Positions 33,925 through 43,440 are shown, numbered from the stretch's first letter. The stretch: DNA of 64,000 nt from Chitinophaga sp. SYP-B3965 (GCF_009647655.1 NZ_WJFD01000003.1:558001-622000), one strand, 5' to 3'. Notes: generated from the sequence alone by a model not told the origin. Program-made: numbers and translations.

Positions 33925-35448
33925 ATGAAATCTTTACCCTTTGTTTTCGCGGCCCTTTTAATTTCGCACACAAGTCTCGCCCAGAATGATGCCGGAAGTG
34001 CTTACGCCACTGCCTCCAGCAAAATAGACAAGGTGCATAAACGTACGGCAGAGCCGGTGCCATTTGACAGGGCATTCTCATTGGTATATGAAATTGCCAA
34101 AGATGAAAAAGTAGAGAATATTTTCATCTATAAAGTAGAGATACTACATGGAACCAGGGATATCTATACTAAACGGAAACAGGTGGGATTTGCGCCTTCT
34201 GATTATCTCAAAAAATGGGAGGTTAAAGAAAACTTACTGACGATATGGATCAAACCACTTCCTCCTAATATACTAATAGATATCCTTGTTTTGAAAAGGC
34301 CTGGAAATGTGTTAAAGGCTGAATTAACAGCACTTAGTTATAATGGTTATTTACTTACAAGGAGCAGTGGCACATTTGAAGAAATGGAAAAGGCCAACAA
34401 TAATTTCAAAAAAGGGTACGACGAGTTTATCAAAAAAATAAGCGACGATACATATCCGGATCGTGGCCTGGATAAAATGAGTATCGATACGTTTAAAGCC
34501 CTTTACAAAGGTGAGTTAGGTAATGCCTACAAAGCAATAACTGAGTTTGATTACGATATCAATACATTACCTATTCCTGATGGCCTGTTTGTTCATCTGA
34601 ATAATACTTTCACCAAAGCTAAAATAAGCAATGATCTGTTGGTGCAGCTTTATCAACAATCAACTGCTAACCGGAAGGCGAATTTCCTCCAGGGCATCAT
34701 TACCCTGCAATCAGGAGTTGCCGACAAGGGGGTAAAAGCCCATGAATTTGATAAACGCATAGCGAATCTTGATTCCAGTATCAAAAGCCTTGAACAACTG
34801 GTAATACTTACAGATAAATGCATGCTGCCTCCTGTAGATGGAGCCCTGGTATCTTTCAAGGCCGACCTGCTGAAGCTCATTAAAAAACTGGATGAGAGCA
34901 GCAAGCTACTCAAAGACAATTATAAACTGGCAGCTGCCGTGTTAAATGATCCTTTACTGCAACAGGAAGAATGGCTACTGACAGGTAATGACTTTAGTGA
35001 TCTTGCCCAGAAATCAAAATCACTGATCGTTCCGGACATTGGTATTACTAATATCTGGGTGCAGGGCCGTAACCGGGGATATTATTTCCCCCGCCCTTTT
35101 GTTGGCGCTAATATATACCTGCGGCCGGTGGATAAAACAATCCGTGAGAACACTTTTAAAAACTATGACTGGAAAAGGGTGTTCTCCATCCAGGTGGGAC
35201 TAACCTATGGGAATTTCGACAGTCCGGAATTCAGTAATCTTTTCAATGACATGTCCCTGATGCTGGGGCCCAGCTATAAGATCAACCGAACGCTTCGTAT
35301 AAGTGGTGGTGTTATGCTCATCAGAAAGGAAGACCAAAACCCGATCGTCAAAAAAACGGTGGTACATGCTACTCCTTACCTTGCCTTGTCTTTTGATATT
35401 GATATTGTCGGCAACGCTGCCAGCCTACGTTCCAGAATTTTTAAATAA
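33925..35448 (+). CDS. Large secreted protein of unknown function, possible barrel at C terminus
   Basis: A 507-residue protein with a signal peptide ending TSLAQ. The middle (about 150-320) is largely helical with Lys- and Leu-rich segments. The last 150 residues are strand-rich (VFSIQVGLTYGNFD, SLMLGPSYKINRTLRISGG, HATPYLALSFDIDIVG), which resembles a small outer-membrane barrel or beta-sandwich. I do not recognise a family. It lies 42 bp after the membrane-anchored gene and 6 bp before the lipoprotein gene, so it is part of the same unit. Confidence 0.7.
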   Translation: MKSLPFVFAALLISHTSLAQNDAGSAYATASSKIDKVHKRTAEPVPFDRAFSLVYEIAKDEKVENIFIYKVEILHGTRDIYTKRKQVGFAPSDYLKKWEVKENLLTIWIKPLPPNILIDILVLKRPGNVLKAELTALSYNGYLLTRSSGTFEEMEKANNNFKKGYDEFIKKISDDTYPDRGLDKMSIDTFKALYKGELGNAYKAITEFDYDINTLPIPDGLFVHLNNTFTKAKISNDLLVQLYQQSTANRKANFLQGIITLQSGVADKGVKAHEFDKRIANLDSSIKSLEQLVILTDKCMLPPVDGALVSFKADLLKLIKKLDESSKLLKDNYKLAAAVLNDPLLQQEEWLLTGNDFSDLAQKSKSLIVPDIGITNIWVQGRNRGYYFPRPFVGANIYLRPVDKTIRENTFKNYDWKRVFSIQVGLTYGNFDSPEFSNLFNDMSLMLGPSYKINRTLRISGGVMLIRKEDQNPIVKKTVVHATPYLALSFDIDIVGNAASLRSRIFK

Positions 35449-35454
35449 GCGATC

Positions 35455-36192
35455 ATGAAACTGAAATATATTTTACCCTTCTTGCTGGTACTTGTTGCCG
35501 GTTGCCAAAAAGACCTGCTTACTACAGATTTCATTCGTCAATTGAATGTACCTGATCAGGATATTCCTGCTGACGGCACTACCATTATTACCATCACAGC
35601 AGAGCTGAACCCTGATGCGATAGCCAGTGCAAGAAATGTAATATTTAAAACGTCGAAAGGTTCATTTATAGATGGAAAAGATGGTGCGATCACCAAAAAA
35701 GCAGAGTTTGAGAATGAGAAGCTGATTGCCCGGGTACAATTTAAAGCCCCCACCAGCATAGGAAAGATAATTATCCAGGCAGAGATTGATATGCCGGAAG
35801 AAAAAAGGGATTATATCGTATCCGATTCCATTACGGCCATCCCATCTCAGCCAGACAAACTACAGTTATTTGCCAGTGCTTTTGGTGTAATGATCAACTT
35901 TGGCAATGAGATAACTGTAAGTGGTACTTTGGAGAATAAAGAGGGTGGTGGTGTTTCCTCTGGTAATAAAATTTTGCTGGAAGATTTTTATGTGGATAAC
36001 GGTACTCCTGTTAATGGCCGGTTCAGAGACGCGAAACTGTCTACCAGCGGCACATCACAGGTATCTGCCATTTACTCTCCCGGCTTCATTGATATCGGTA
36101 AAAAGATATGGATAATAGGAACGGTATTGGATGCGGCAGGCAATAGGACGCCGATGAAAGACACCGTATTAATTCAATCAATTCAAAATTAA
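35455..36192 (+). CDS. Lipoprotein with Ig-like (invasin/Big-type) domains
   Basis: A 245-residue lipoprotein; the leader ends VLVAGC, so C16 or C17 is lipidated. Residues about 30-125 match an invasin-type Ig-like fold (PADGTTIITITAELNPDAIA, NVIFKTSKGSFIDG and ARVQFKAPTSIGKIIIQAEI). A second strand-rich repeat follows. Such domains serve as surface or periplasmic scaffolds. It is 6 bp after the large secreted protein and 3 bp before the small two-cysteine protein, so it is the third gene of the unit. Confidence 0.8.
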   Translation: MKLKYILPFLLVLVAGCQKDLLTTDFIRQLNVPDQDIPADGTTIITITAELNPDAIASARNVIFKTSKGSFIDGKDGAITKKAEFENEKLIARVQFKAPTSIGKIIIQAEIDMPEEKRDYIVSDSITAIPSQPDKLQLFASAFGVMINFGNEITVSGTLENKEGGGVSSGNKILLEDFYVDNGTPVNGRFRDAKLSTSGTSQVSAIYSPGFIDIGKKIWIIGTVLDAAGNRTPMKDTVLIQSIQN

Positions 36193-36195
36193 GTT

Positions 36196-36432
36196 ATGCC
36201 TGATCAACAAGAGAAATTACAGGTGTTACCTGAAGAACTGGCACGCAAAATTGCAGCAGCTGTTAACGGGCTGCTTAAAGATGCAAAGGAAAGTTTTACA
36301 CTCGGGCCGTTTATGCTGGACGAAGTGAAAGGTGATGCAAAAATGAAAGGTTTGCATGATGCATGCCCGGGAGGCAAGTGGATGATTGATCCGAGAACAG
36401 GGCTGGGTAGATGTGTAAAACCAAACTCATGA
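36196..36432 (+). CDS. Small protein with a C-terminal two-cysteine segment
   Basis: A 78-residue protein without a clear signal peptide. The N-terminal half is helical (LPEELARKIAAAVNGLLKDA). The C-terminal part ends in CPGGKWMIDPRTGLGRC followed by VKPNS. The two cysteines 16 residues apart could form a disulfide or bind metal. No maturation or export gene is nearby. It starts 3 bp after the lipoprotein stop and is followed by a strong terminator, so it closes the four-gene operon. Function unknown; a structural or accessory partner of the secreted components is one guess. Confidence 0.65.
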   Translation: MPDQQEKLQVLPEELARKIAAAVNGLLKDAKESFTLGPFMLDEVKGDAKMKGLHDACPGGKWMIDPRTGLGRCVKPNS

Positions 36433-36442
36433 AACATTAGAT

Positions 36443-36478
36443 AAAAAGAGGCATCCCTTGCGGAATGCCTCTTTTTAT
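36443..36478. terminator. Bidirectional terminator
   Basis: AAAAAGAGGCAT and ATGCCTCTTTTT arms with a 10-nt loop, between convergent genes. Confidence 0.93.
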
Positions 36479-37641
36479 TCCACGGCCTTAGTCGTCATTG
36501 CAAACTGAATATACCTCACATTCGCACAGCATTCACGCACTATAGTACTGTCTTCAAAAGTGGCAAACAATCGCCCTGCCACATCAAATCCCTCTATTTT
36601 CATTTTGCTGGCACCCTCTCCTCTTGCTCTCACATGCTTCCAGGTGGCCCCTGTATCTGTACTATAATAACAATTAGACACCTCATAGCCAGGGCGGCGC
36701 ACATTCAATGTGTCTGCCGTAGTGTAGATACTTCCTTTCTGATTCACCCATACATTCTCAAATCCCGGACGGATCATATCTGAAGGCATAGGTAACGTTA
36801 TAATTTTCGCGCCCTGTTCTTTGATAAGAAAAAATCCTTTGGTACTGGTCACATAAATATTCCCATTACCTGCACAGGCAAAATCCCGCACTATTTCATA
36901 CAGGCCATCACCTTTGTATAACAATTTCCAGTTTGCTGCTGTAGCGTTATAATACAATATATCTCCATTGGACATCTTCACATATAACAATCCATCGTTG
37001 TCCACTAATATTTTAGACGGCCTTTCAGCTGCGTATCCGGGGATCTCTGTACACTTGAATGTTTCTCCTTTGTCCCTGCTCCGGGCAATATAACATCCCG
37101 GCCTTTGCCCATTAAAATCTTTACTCCCTACCAGGCCAACGTATACATCTCCATTTTTAGCGGAAGCCAGTGCATAATATCCTCCTGTGAGGGAAGCTAA
37201 TCCATTTAAACCGGACTCCAGGTTGATGCTGATGTTGGAGACGGTTGTGTAGTCCTTGCTTATCCGATATAATTTTTTGCTTGCATAGTATCTATCATAA
37301 GGAAGCACATATATCTCATTGTTCTTTCCGGGGGCTATCTGCCGTAGTTCTGTACCGTAGTCCAGTTCTATACCCTTCGTATTAAATGTATATGCGAATG
37401 CCGTCCAATTTGTCATTACCTCGAACTTGCGGGAATATAACCGATACCACTGCCCCACGTGAAAGACGGTGTCCGGTGTACCTACCATGTTGAAATATTC
37501 ACCGTCTTTTAAATTCGCGATTATCTTGGTGCCTACCCAATAATCCATTGGATATGTAACTACGGGTTCTGGCTTATCGCCCTTTTTGCAGGCGGTGGAG
37601 AATAATAGAATGAATAAAGTACAGTAGGTTGTGAGCTTCAT
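36475..37641 (-). CDS. Lipoprotein with Asp-box repeats (predicted beta-propeller)
   Basis: A 388-residue lipoprotein; the leader ends LFSTAC (C18). Asp-box/BNR-like motifs SRDKGETFKC and STDTGATWKHV, together with NGDVYVGLVG-type and NGNIYVTSTKG-type strands, point to a beta-propeller of the sialidase/Vps10 fold. Catalytic sialidase residues are not evident, so a binding or sensing role is as likely as an enzymatic one. It is monocistronic, ends in a shared terminator, and its promoter side faces the Fic-gene operator region. Confidence 0.75.
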   Translation of the reverse strand: MKLTTYCTLFILLFSTACKKGDKPEPVVTYPMDYWVGTKIIANLKDGEYFNMVGTPDTVFHVGQWYRLYSRKFEVMTNWTAFAYTFNTKGIELDYGTELRQIAPGKNNEIYVLPYDRYYASKKLYRISKDYTTVSNISINLESGLNGLASLTGGYYALASAKNGDVYVGLVGSKDFNGQRPGCYIARSRDKGETFKCTEIPGYAAERPSKILVDNDGLLYVKMSNGDILYYNATAANWKLLYKGDGLYEIVRDFACAGNGNIYVTSTKGFFLIKEQGAKIITLPMPSDMIRPGFENVWVNQKGSIYTTADTLNVRRPGYEVSNCYYSTDTGATWKHVRARGEGASKMKIEGFDVAGRLFATFEDSTIVRECCANVRYIQFAMTTKAVE

Positions 37642-37738
37642 GATGGTATAGAGATGTGGGAATGTTTGCGAAAGTACGACATTAATGATCTTTGTTGATG
37701 GAGAATTCCTGTTATCGGCATCCGCTTTATCCTTTTAT

Positions 37739-37865
37739 CCTATCATTTTAGCCCGTTCATCCTATCATTTTGATAGGAAAGAATGCCTATTATGATAGGA
37801 TAATTCCTATCACGATTTCAATTTTTCCTATCATTCTGATAGGAAAAAGGTGTATTTTTGATAGG
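37739..37865 (+). promoter_or_regulatory. Operator array CCTATCA-N3-TGATAGG and promoter of the Fic gene
   Basis: Full sites: 37761-37777 (CCTATCA-TTT-TGATAGG) and 37827-37843 (CCTATCA-TTC-TGATAGG). A compressed site lies at 37786-37799. Half sites: 37739-37745, 37806-37812 and 37859-37865. The -7 box TATTTTTG (37853-37860) overlaps the last half site. Autoregulation by the winged-helix Fic protein is inferred. Confidence 0.85.
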
Positions 37866-37879
37866 ATAAATTAATTTTC

Positions 37880-38920
37880 ATGCCTACTACTCCTCGTCAG
37901 CAATTGATTATCAGAATATTAGGATCACATCCCAATATTCAAATATCTGAAATAAAACAAAGACTAACCCAAGAAGTATCAATACCGACTCTTAACCGGG
38001 ATTTGAAAGAATTGGTGAGTCAGGGTCTACTGACCAAATCGGGGGAAGGACGAAATACCACCTACCGCATAACATCGGCTTACCAGTTATTAAATGAGCA
38101 TATTGGTGATTCCTACTTTGATAAAGATATAGATGAACGAGAGGGAAATAAACGATTTGAACCGGACATTCTCTCCTTACTCGAAACCAACAACATCTTT
38201 TCTGAAAATGAACTAAAGTATCTGGGAGAATTGCATGCTATGTTTCTTGAAAAGATAGCTACAATTTCACCAACATTATTGCAGAAAGAAACAGAACGCT
38301 TAAGTATTGAACTTAGTTGGAAATCTTCACAAATAGAAGGTAATACCTATTCCTTACTGGAAACAGAGTTACTGCTCTCACAAAAATTGATGGCGAAAGA
38401 TAAAGATAAGTCTGAAGCTACTATGCTGTTGAATCATAAAATGGCAATAGATTATCTATACGATCACCGGATCACGCTTACTCCATTAAAAGTGCGGGAT
38501 ATTGAGGATATTCATTCTCTGTTAATTCAGAACCTGGGTGTAAGTAAAAATTTAAGGAAAAGACCTGTAGGCATTACAGGAACTACTTATACCCCTCCTG
38601 ATAATGAATTCCAGATAAGGGAATATTTAGAAAGGGCTTGTGAAGTAATTAATAATAAGGACTCTGTTTTTGAAAAAGCATTATTGGCTATTTTGCTTAT
38701 ATCCCTTATTCAACCATTTGAAGATGGGAATAAACGGACTGGGCGTATTACCTCTAATGGGATACTAATAGAAAATGGGTATTGCGCATTGTCCTATCGT
38801 GGGGTTCAGCCCTTGGATTATAAGAAGGCTATGATTCTCTTTTATGAGCAGAATAATGTATCAGCTTTTAAGAAGTTGTTTATTGATCAGTATGCATTTG
38901 CAGTTAGGAATTATTTTTAG
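37880..38920 (+). CDS. Winged-helix Fic-family protein, probable autoregulator
   Basis: A 346-residue protein. Residues 5-65 are a winged helix (QQLIIRILGSHPNIQISEIK, then SIPTLNRDLKELVSQGLL). The Fic domain spans about 105-330. An inhibitory motif of the (S/T)xxxE(G/N) type is present (SSQIEGN, S149 to N155). The active-site loop reads QPFEDGNKRTGR: the usual catalytic histidine is Gln (Q278, codon CAA), while the rest of the motif is intact. AMPylation is therefore doubtful. The upstream region is packed with CCTATCA-type palindromes, favouring a DNA-binding regulator. Codon and base use is AT-rich, consistent with acquisition. The frame is otherwise uninterrupted. Confidence 0.88.
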   Translation: MPTTPRQQLIIRILGSHPNIQISEIKQRLTQEVSIPTLNRDLKELVSQGLLTKSGEGRNTTYRITSAYQLLNEHIGDSYFDKDIDEREGNKRFEPDILSLLETNNIFSENELKYLGELHAMFLEKIATISPTLLQKETERLSIELSWKSSQIEGNTYSLLETELLLSQKLMAKDKDKSEATMLLNHKMAIDYLYDHRITLTPLKVRDIEDIHSLLIQNLGVSKNLRKRPVGITGTTYTPPDNEFQIREYLERACEVINNKDSVFEKALLAILLISLIQPFEDGNKRTGRITSNGILIENGYCALSYRGVQPLDYKKAMILFYEQNNVSAFKKLFIDQYAFAVRNYF

Positions 38921-39226
38921 TTGGGAGGTATTTTTTTGAACTGCAACGTGGATGAATCCGTTCTTCAGTCATATCTAATGACAGAACCATTGATAGGTAC
39001 ATTCCAGATATTGCTCTAGGCCTATTGGCAGGATTTATCCCTAAAATCAGCTGAGGTTGGGTCATCTAATCATCGCCTTTCTCTTCCTTCTTTGCCCAAA
39101 TCAATAAGATCAAAATAATTTGATTGACTAAAAGTAAAAACGTTGGCTAGTACATAAGATTAACATCGATCAATTTATCAAATTATACTATCTCGTTGAA
39201 GTTGAAACTTCATTTCTTTGCCTAAG
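38921..39226. other. 306-bp gap between Fic and DUF262 genes
   Basis: No gene seen. It contains ACATTCCAGATAT at 38999-39011, repeated on the far side of the DUF262 gene at 41555-41567. Confidence 0.6.
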
Positions 39227-41185
39227 CTACTCCGTTTTTATAAAGGTTAGCCCAAGCAGCTTTGTCTTCTGTTGAATATCCCCTAGTGGAATATTCCACT
39301 TCCTTTCCATAAACTCTAATAATTTAAGCCCTTTCTTAAGGATTTCCTGCGGTGTCCATTCGGTCAATTTACTAATTTCATTTTCTGAATATGAGCCATA
39401 CCGGTATCCCACTTGATTAGTGTCATTATCAATTTTTTTTAAGAAACACTTATTCTGAAGGCTGGAATTTTTTGGTTTGGATAAAGGGAGTAGATTTCCA
39501 AGCGAGTTTTTCAAGATCTCTCTTTGACGAGGAGTGTATCTACTGAAGTCAATCTTCCAGCAATCTGTATTAGAATCTTGCGGATAAATATGTTCGACAG
39601 TGATGTAATCATCCTTTTCTTCAATGAATTCAATCCAGTTAATTTTTTTCTTTTTACTTTTACTTGATTCTCTCAAATGCATGTCAAATTCATAAAGAAA
39701 GTATCTTATTCCCATCCACTCATAGAATCCACCGCTAAATCTCCTTGTTGCCTCTATAATGAAATCGGTATCCATGATTTTTTTCTGTATAGTTTTAGTT
39801 AGTTCCTTCTCAAGCTCTGCGATAGTAGTCTTTCCTTTTGAAATATCTAATGCAAAATCACCAAAAGCCATTAAAGGAGCTCTATATTTATAGCCGAGCA
39901 TAGAGACAAATCCAAATCTCTCTAATGTTTCAAGAAACTTTAATTTTGTTTTCTTATTTACTTTTTTGAGGTAGCAAATAAGCACTAAGGCTGAAAAATG
40001 ATGACTGTTAATACGGAATATCTTTTCTAAGAGATTTTTTTCCTCTTCTTCAAAATCTGACTGCTGAGGATTAAAAAGGTTGAACCATATCTCTACACTT
40101 TGTTGCAAGCTCTCAATATAATTGTTGATTTCTTCTATTGATAATTTTGGACGCCCTTCGGAATCTGTTTCAATTAGATTTTTTGTATTAAATTTTTCCT
40201 CTAGCAAAAAGCTCTCGTAACGTTCCTTCAAAAGAAGACTGGGGCGTCGAGATGAATTATATATACCTGCTTCTTGATATGAATTCGTGAATTCATCTCC
40301 AAAATAAATAATAAAATGATTCATGAGAAACGTATCATCATTTAATGGATTTGCCTTATTCCTCCCTAAATAATGATACACTGATTTCCATGAATTATTT
40401 ATTCTTTTTCTGAGCTGCTCTTTCTCTGATTCTTCGACATCTACTTTTGTTGATAGATATATTAATCTGTTTTTTAAGAGTTCCAGATTTGAAAGTGGTT
40501 TACCCCTGTTATTCATTGTTTCAAATGCAATGAATACATCTATATCAGAGGTGATTGTATATATATTGAAAAGGAGATTCTGAGTAATCTTTCTAAATAC
40601 AATTTCCAGCGCATCCCTATTTAGCTCCTTTATTTTTGAGCTTAAGTATTCTTTGGCAAAAATTAAGTTTTGTGTGTAAATCGTTTCTTCTTTTCGATAT
40701 CCACTGGTTGAATTCTCCAAGAATATTTTTCTCTTCAAAAATTCGTAGCTAGGATTATCCTTTTCATAACCAAAAATATAGGATCTAGAGATGCCCTTAT
40801 CTTTGGAATCAAAGATATACCTCTTCCTTACCTCCGCTATTGTTGCAAAATTTAATGTAGAATTGGGAGATACCCTTTCCGTAATGGCTTGTATAAGGAT
40901 AATTGTTGTTGTTAATCTCTGTTGACCATCTACTATAAAATATGGCTCATAGTTTTTAGATTTTATTATCCAATTGTCATCACTCCACTTATTAAATACT
41001 TCCTTAGGCACTTTTTCAAGAGTAAGAACACCTACATAATGATTTTTCCCTTCTTCTAGTTGTATGATGTCATTCCAGAAATCCTTCAATTGTTTCTCTG
41101 TCCATGCATACCCTCGTTGATAATCAGGAATTCTATACAATTTATCTGTAAAAATCTTGGAAATAGATAGTAGTTGTGAATCCAT
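39227..41185 (-). CDS. DUF262/DUF1524 protein (GmrSD-type restriction family)
   Basis: A 652-residue protein. The N-terminal DUF262 nuclease/NTPase-type domain shows YRIPDYQRGYAWTEKQLKDF and the hallmark FIVDGQQRLTTTI. The C-terminal DUF1524 domain has the HNH-like VEHIYPQDS followed by LGNLLPLSKPKNSSLQNKC. This two-domain layout is that of GmrSD-like type IV restriction enzymes, which cut modified phage DNA, and related single-protein defence systems. Which modification it targets is unknown. The gene is strongly AT-rich and stands alone between two gene-poor AT-rich flanks, consistent with transfer. Both key motifs are intact and the frame is unbroken. Confidence 0.92.
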   Translation of the reverse strand: MDSQLLSISKIFTDKLYRIPDYQRGYAWTEKQLKDFWNDIIQLEEGKNHYVGVLTLEKVPKEVFNKWSDDNWIIKSKNYEPYFIVDGQQRLTTTIILIQAITERVSPNSTLNFATIAEVRKRYIFDSKDKGISRSYIFGYEKDNPSYEFLKRKIFLENSTSGYRKEETIYTQNLIFAKEYLSSKIKELNRDALEIVFRKITQNLLFNIYTITSDIDVFIAFETMNNRGKPLSNLELLKNRLIYLSTKVDVEESEKEQLRKRINNSWKSVYHYLGRNKANPLNDDTFLMNHFIIYFGDEFTNSYQEAGIYNSSRRPSLLLKERYESFLLEEKFNTKNLIETDSEGRPKLSIEEINNYIESLQQSVEIWFNLFNPQQSDFEEEEKNLLEKIFRINSHHFSALVLICYLKKVNKKTKLKFLETLERFGFVSMLGYKYRAPLMAFGDFALDISKGKTTIAELEKELTKTIQKKIMDTDFIIEATRRFSGGFYEWMGIRYFLYEFDMHLRESSKSKKKKINWIEFIEEKDDYITVEHIYPQDSNTDCWKIDFSRYTPRQREILKNSLGNLLPLSKPKNSSLQNKCFLKKIDNDTNQVGYRYGSYSENEISKLTEWTPQEILKKGLKLLEFMERKWNIPLGDIQQKTKLLGLTFIKTE

Positions 41186-42117
41186 ATCTGCTTATTTTGA
41201 GAGGGGGTAGATTAAGAAATTTTAATTCGGAAATTGAAATCGCACTTTATTGTGATGATAGCGAATGTGAAGAAACTAATAACAATGAAGCTACTTGCCA
41301 ATAATTGACATTAATTTTTATTCTATTGTTCTTATTGGAACATACCAAGTACTTTGCTAAACGCTATCGGTTCTCAAATATTTATAATCATGATACACTA
41401 AGTAATATAATATACCTATTATAAACAACCTTTTTACATAATACAAATAAAAAGGTGGATTTCTGAATATTTTTTACCATAAGTTCGCACAATCATATTT
41501 GTGGCACCAAAAGGGATTGAAGACCCTTCCTTGATTCCAGCCGGAAAAACTAGGACATTCCAGATATATTTGGATAATCAGACTGAAGCTACGTATTAGC
41601 ATCAGTCGATTTCTCCTGCACAAACCTTCCTACTGATTCTAGAGTTGAGTGGGATCATACATCTTTCTGAGTAGTCCCTGTCTTCTTTCACAACGGGTTG
41701 TTAAGTGTAATCTTCGCTTTATAGCGATTTAACAGAAATCCGCGCATACACTTAGCAGACTAAAGAAATGTTTCGTTTTTATATATTTTCATTTTGCTAC
41801 TTTCATTCATTCTCGATTCAACTGAATTCGTTCTGCGTTATACCAAAAAAGAATTAATGCCCTTCTTAAATCAATTCAATCAATGATATCTGTAATCCCA
41901 ATCTGATCATTCAAAATAATTCGCCTCATCATTCACTCCTTAATTGATAAATTTTCCTTCAAATCGACACTCCTAAAAACCCAAAATGCCGCAATCACTA
42001 TGTTTACGGGTTCTCTATTCCCTTTAAATCTCATTCTGGTCGGGATGACGGAATCTACTTCTCCCAAATAGGGCATTCCTCACGGAATGCCCTATTTAAG
42101 CTTATAAAAATGAATCC
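41186..42117. other. 932-bp AT-rich gene-free region
   Basis: No gene, tRNA or insertion-sequence end recognised; frames are short. It carries the second ACATTCCAGATAT (41555-41567). It may be decayed sequence at the edge of the acquired segment. Confidence 0.6.
42066..42097 (-). terminator. Strong hairpin after the amidohydrolase operon
   Basis: Perfect 14-bp arms AAATAGGGCATTCC and GGAATGCCCTATTT with a TCAC loop. No long T run follows, so termination is likely but not certain. Confidence 0.7.
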
Positions 42118-43419
42118 TCAATTCAACCCATACTTATACTTATACCTTTCATACAACTGCTTATGTTTATCCTCCAAACTCACTTCTCTCCCCTGAATAT
42201 AAGCCCTCGTTACTACACTGGATTTCATATCCAGAATATCCCCGGTGCTCACTACAATATTCGCATCTTTCCCTACTTCCAATGAACCCGTTTTATCTGC
42301 AATGCCTAAGATCTTAGCGGCATTGAGGGTGATGGAACTTAACGCTTCCTCTTTGCTTAAACCATAAGCGCCTGCAGTACCTGCATTGAAAGGCAGGTTA
42401 CGTTGCTGCCAGAAACCTTCGTTGCTGATGCAGAACAGGATGCCTGCTTTTTGCAATTGGGCAGCGGTTTTGTAAGGTTGATCCACATCATCATCCTGCA
42501 TAACAGGAAGGCTGTGTGGTTGATTGAGAATAACAGGGATGTTGTTCTGTTTGAGCACATCTGTGATCAACCATGCATCTGTGCCACCTACGATCACTAC
42601 ATCGAAGTTGAACTCTTTAGCGATGTCTGTAGCTACTACTAACTCCTTCACCAGGTCGCAGTGAATGAAGAGTTTTTGTGAACGGTTGAATAAACCTTTT
42701 ACGGATTCATATTTCAGGTTGGTGGCGGTATGCTTTTCTGCTTCGGCGTATGCTTTCGCTTCGCGGAAGAATGCTTTCACGGATGCAATCTCTGCCATGG
42801 CTGCTTTGATAGCGTCAGTACCAGGGCCCGCAGCAGCAGCGCCAAATGGATTACCACGTGGCATCAGGCGGGGCATGTAGAAGTGAATGCCGTTGTCTGT
42901 TTTATAGGCAGCATCTTCCCAGTTCCAGGCATCTAATTGCACCACGGAAGAACTTCCGCTGAGCAGGCCGCCTTGTGGTACTATCTGTGCTAACAGGATA
43001 CCATTCGTACGAAGGGTAGCGATTATTTTCGAATCTGTATTGTAGGAAACGATAGAACGAACAGAAGGATTGATCTCTCCTACTTCCTGGTAATCATTGG
43101 TGGCGCGTACGCTTTCTACTTCTGTGAGACCCAGGTTACTCTCGGGAGCAATGATGCCGGGATAGACGTGCTGGCCTTTTACGTCGAAGACTTTTACGTC
43201 GTCTGCAGGGATGGCTACATCTGTTCCTACGGCAATGATCTTGCCGTTATTGAAACCTATTGTGCCATTGTTGATCACCTGGCCATTTCCTACATGAATA
43301 GTAGCGTTCTTCAGGAATACCAGGCCTTTCTGCGCTTTGGCAGGATACACGGTTTCCTGCGCCTGCAGGGAAGTGTAACTGGCGGTAAATCCAAGTATAT
43401 ATAAAAATAATTTTTTCAT
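42118..43419 (-). CDS. Secreted amidohydrolase-like protein lacking the first metal motif
   Basis: A 433-residue protein with a signal peptide ending SLQAQ. It has the imidazolonepropionase-like architecture: an N-terminal composite-domain strand (KNATIHVGNGQVINNGTIGF), a barrel, and the C-terminal TGSLEVGKDANIVVSTGD. At the position where active members have HxH after a PG turn, it reads HVYPGIIAPESNLG, so the metal-binding pair is lost. It starts 21 bp after the larger amidohydrolase and is probably its partner. It may be structural rather than catalytic. Confidence 0.85.
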   Translation of the reverse strand: MKKLFLYILGFTASYTSLQAQETVYPAKAQKGLVFLKNATIHVGNGQVINNGTIGFNNGKIIAVGTDVAIPADDVKVFDVKGQHVYPGIIAPESNLGLTEVESVRATNDYQEVGEINPSVRSIVSYNTDSKIIATLRTNGILLAQIVPQGGLLSGSSSVVQLDAWNWEDAAYKTDNGIHFYMPRLMPRGNPFGAAAAGPGTDAIKAAMAEIASVKAFFREAKAYAEAEKHTATNLKYESVKGLFNRSQKLFIHCDLVKELVVATDIAKEFNFDVVIVGGTDAWLITDVLKQNNIPVILNQPHSLPVMQDDDVDQPYKTAAQLQKAGILFCISNEGFWQQRNLPFNAGTAGAYGLSKEEALSSITLNAAKILGIADKTGSLEVGKDANIVVSTGDILDMKSSVVTRAYIQGREVSLEDKHKQLYERYKYKYGLN

Positions 43420-43440
43420 TTGTTGCGATTTACGGTTACA

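Noticed and set aside
41501..41720. Possible gene remnant or tRNA in the 932-bp gap
   Set aside because: Frames close within about 30 codons, and no tRNA cloverleaf or transposase-like peptide could be made out.
42066..42097. Operator rather than terminator
   Set aside because: The palindrome is at the 3' end of a minus-strand operon and far from any start codon, so termination or mRNA protection is more likely.
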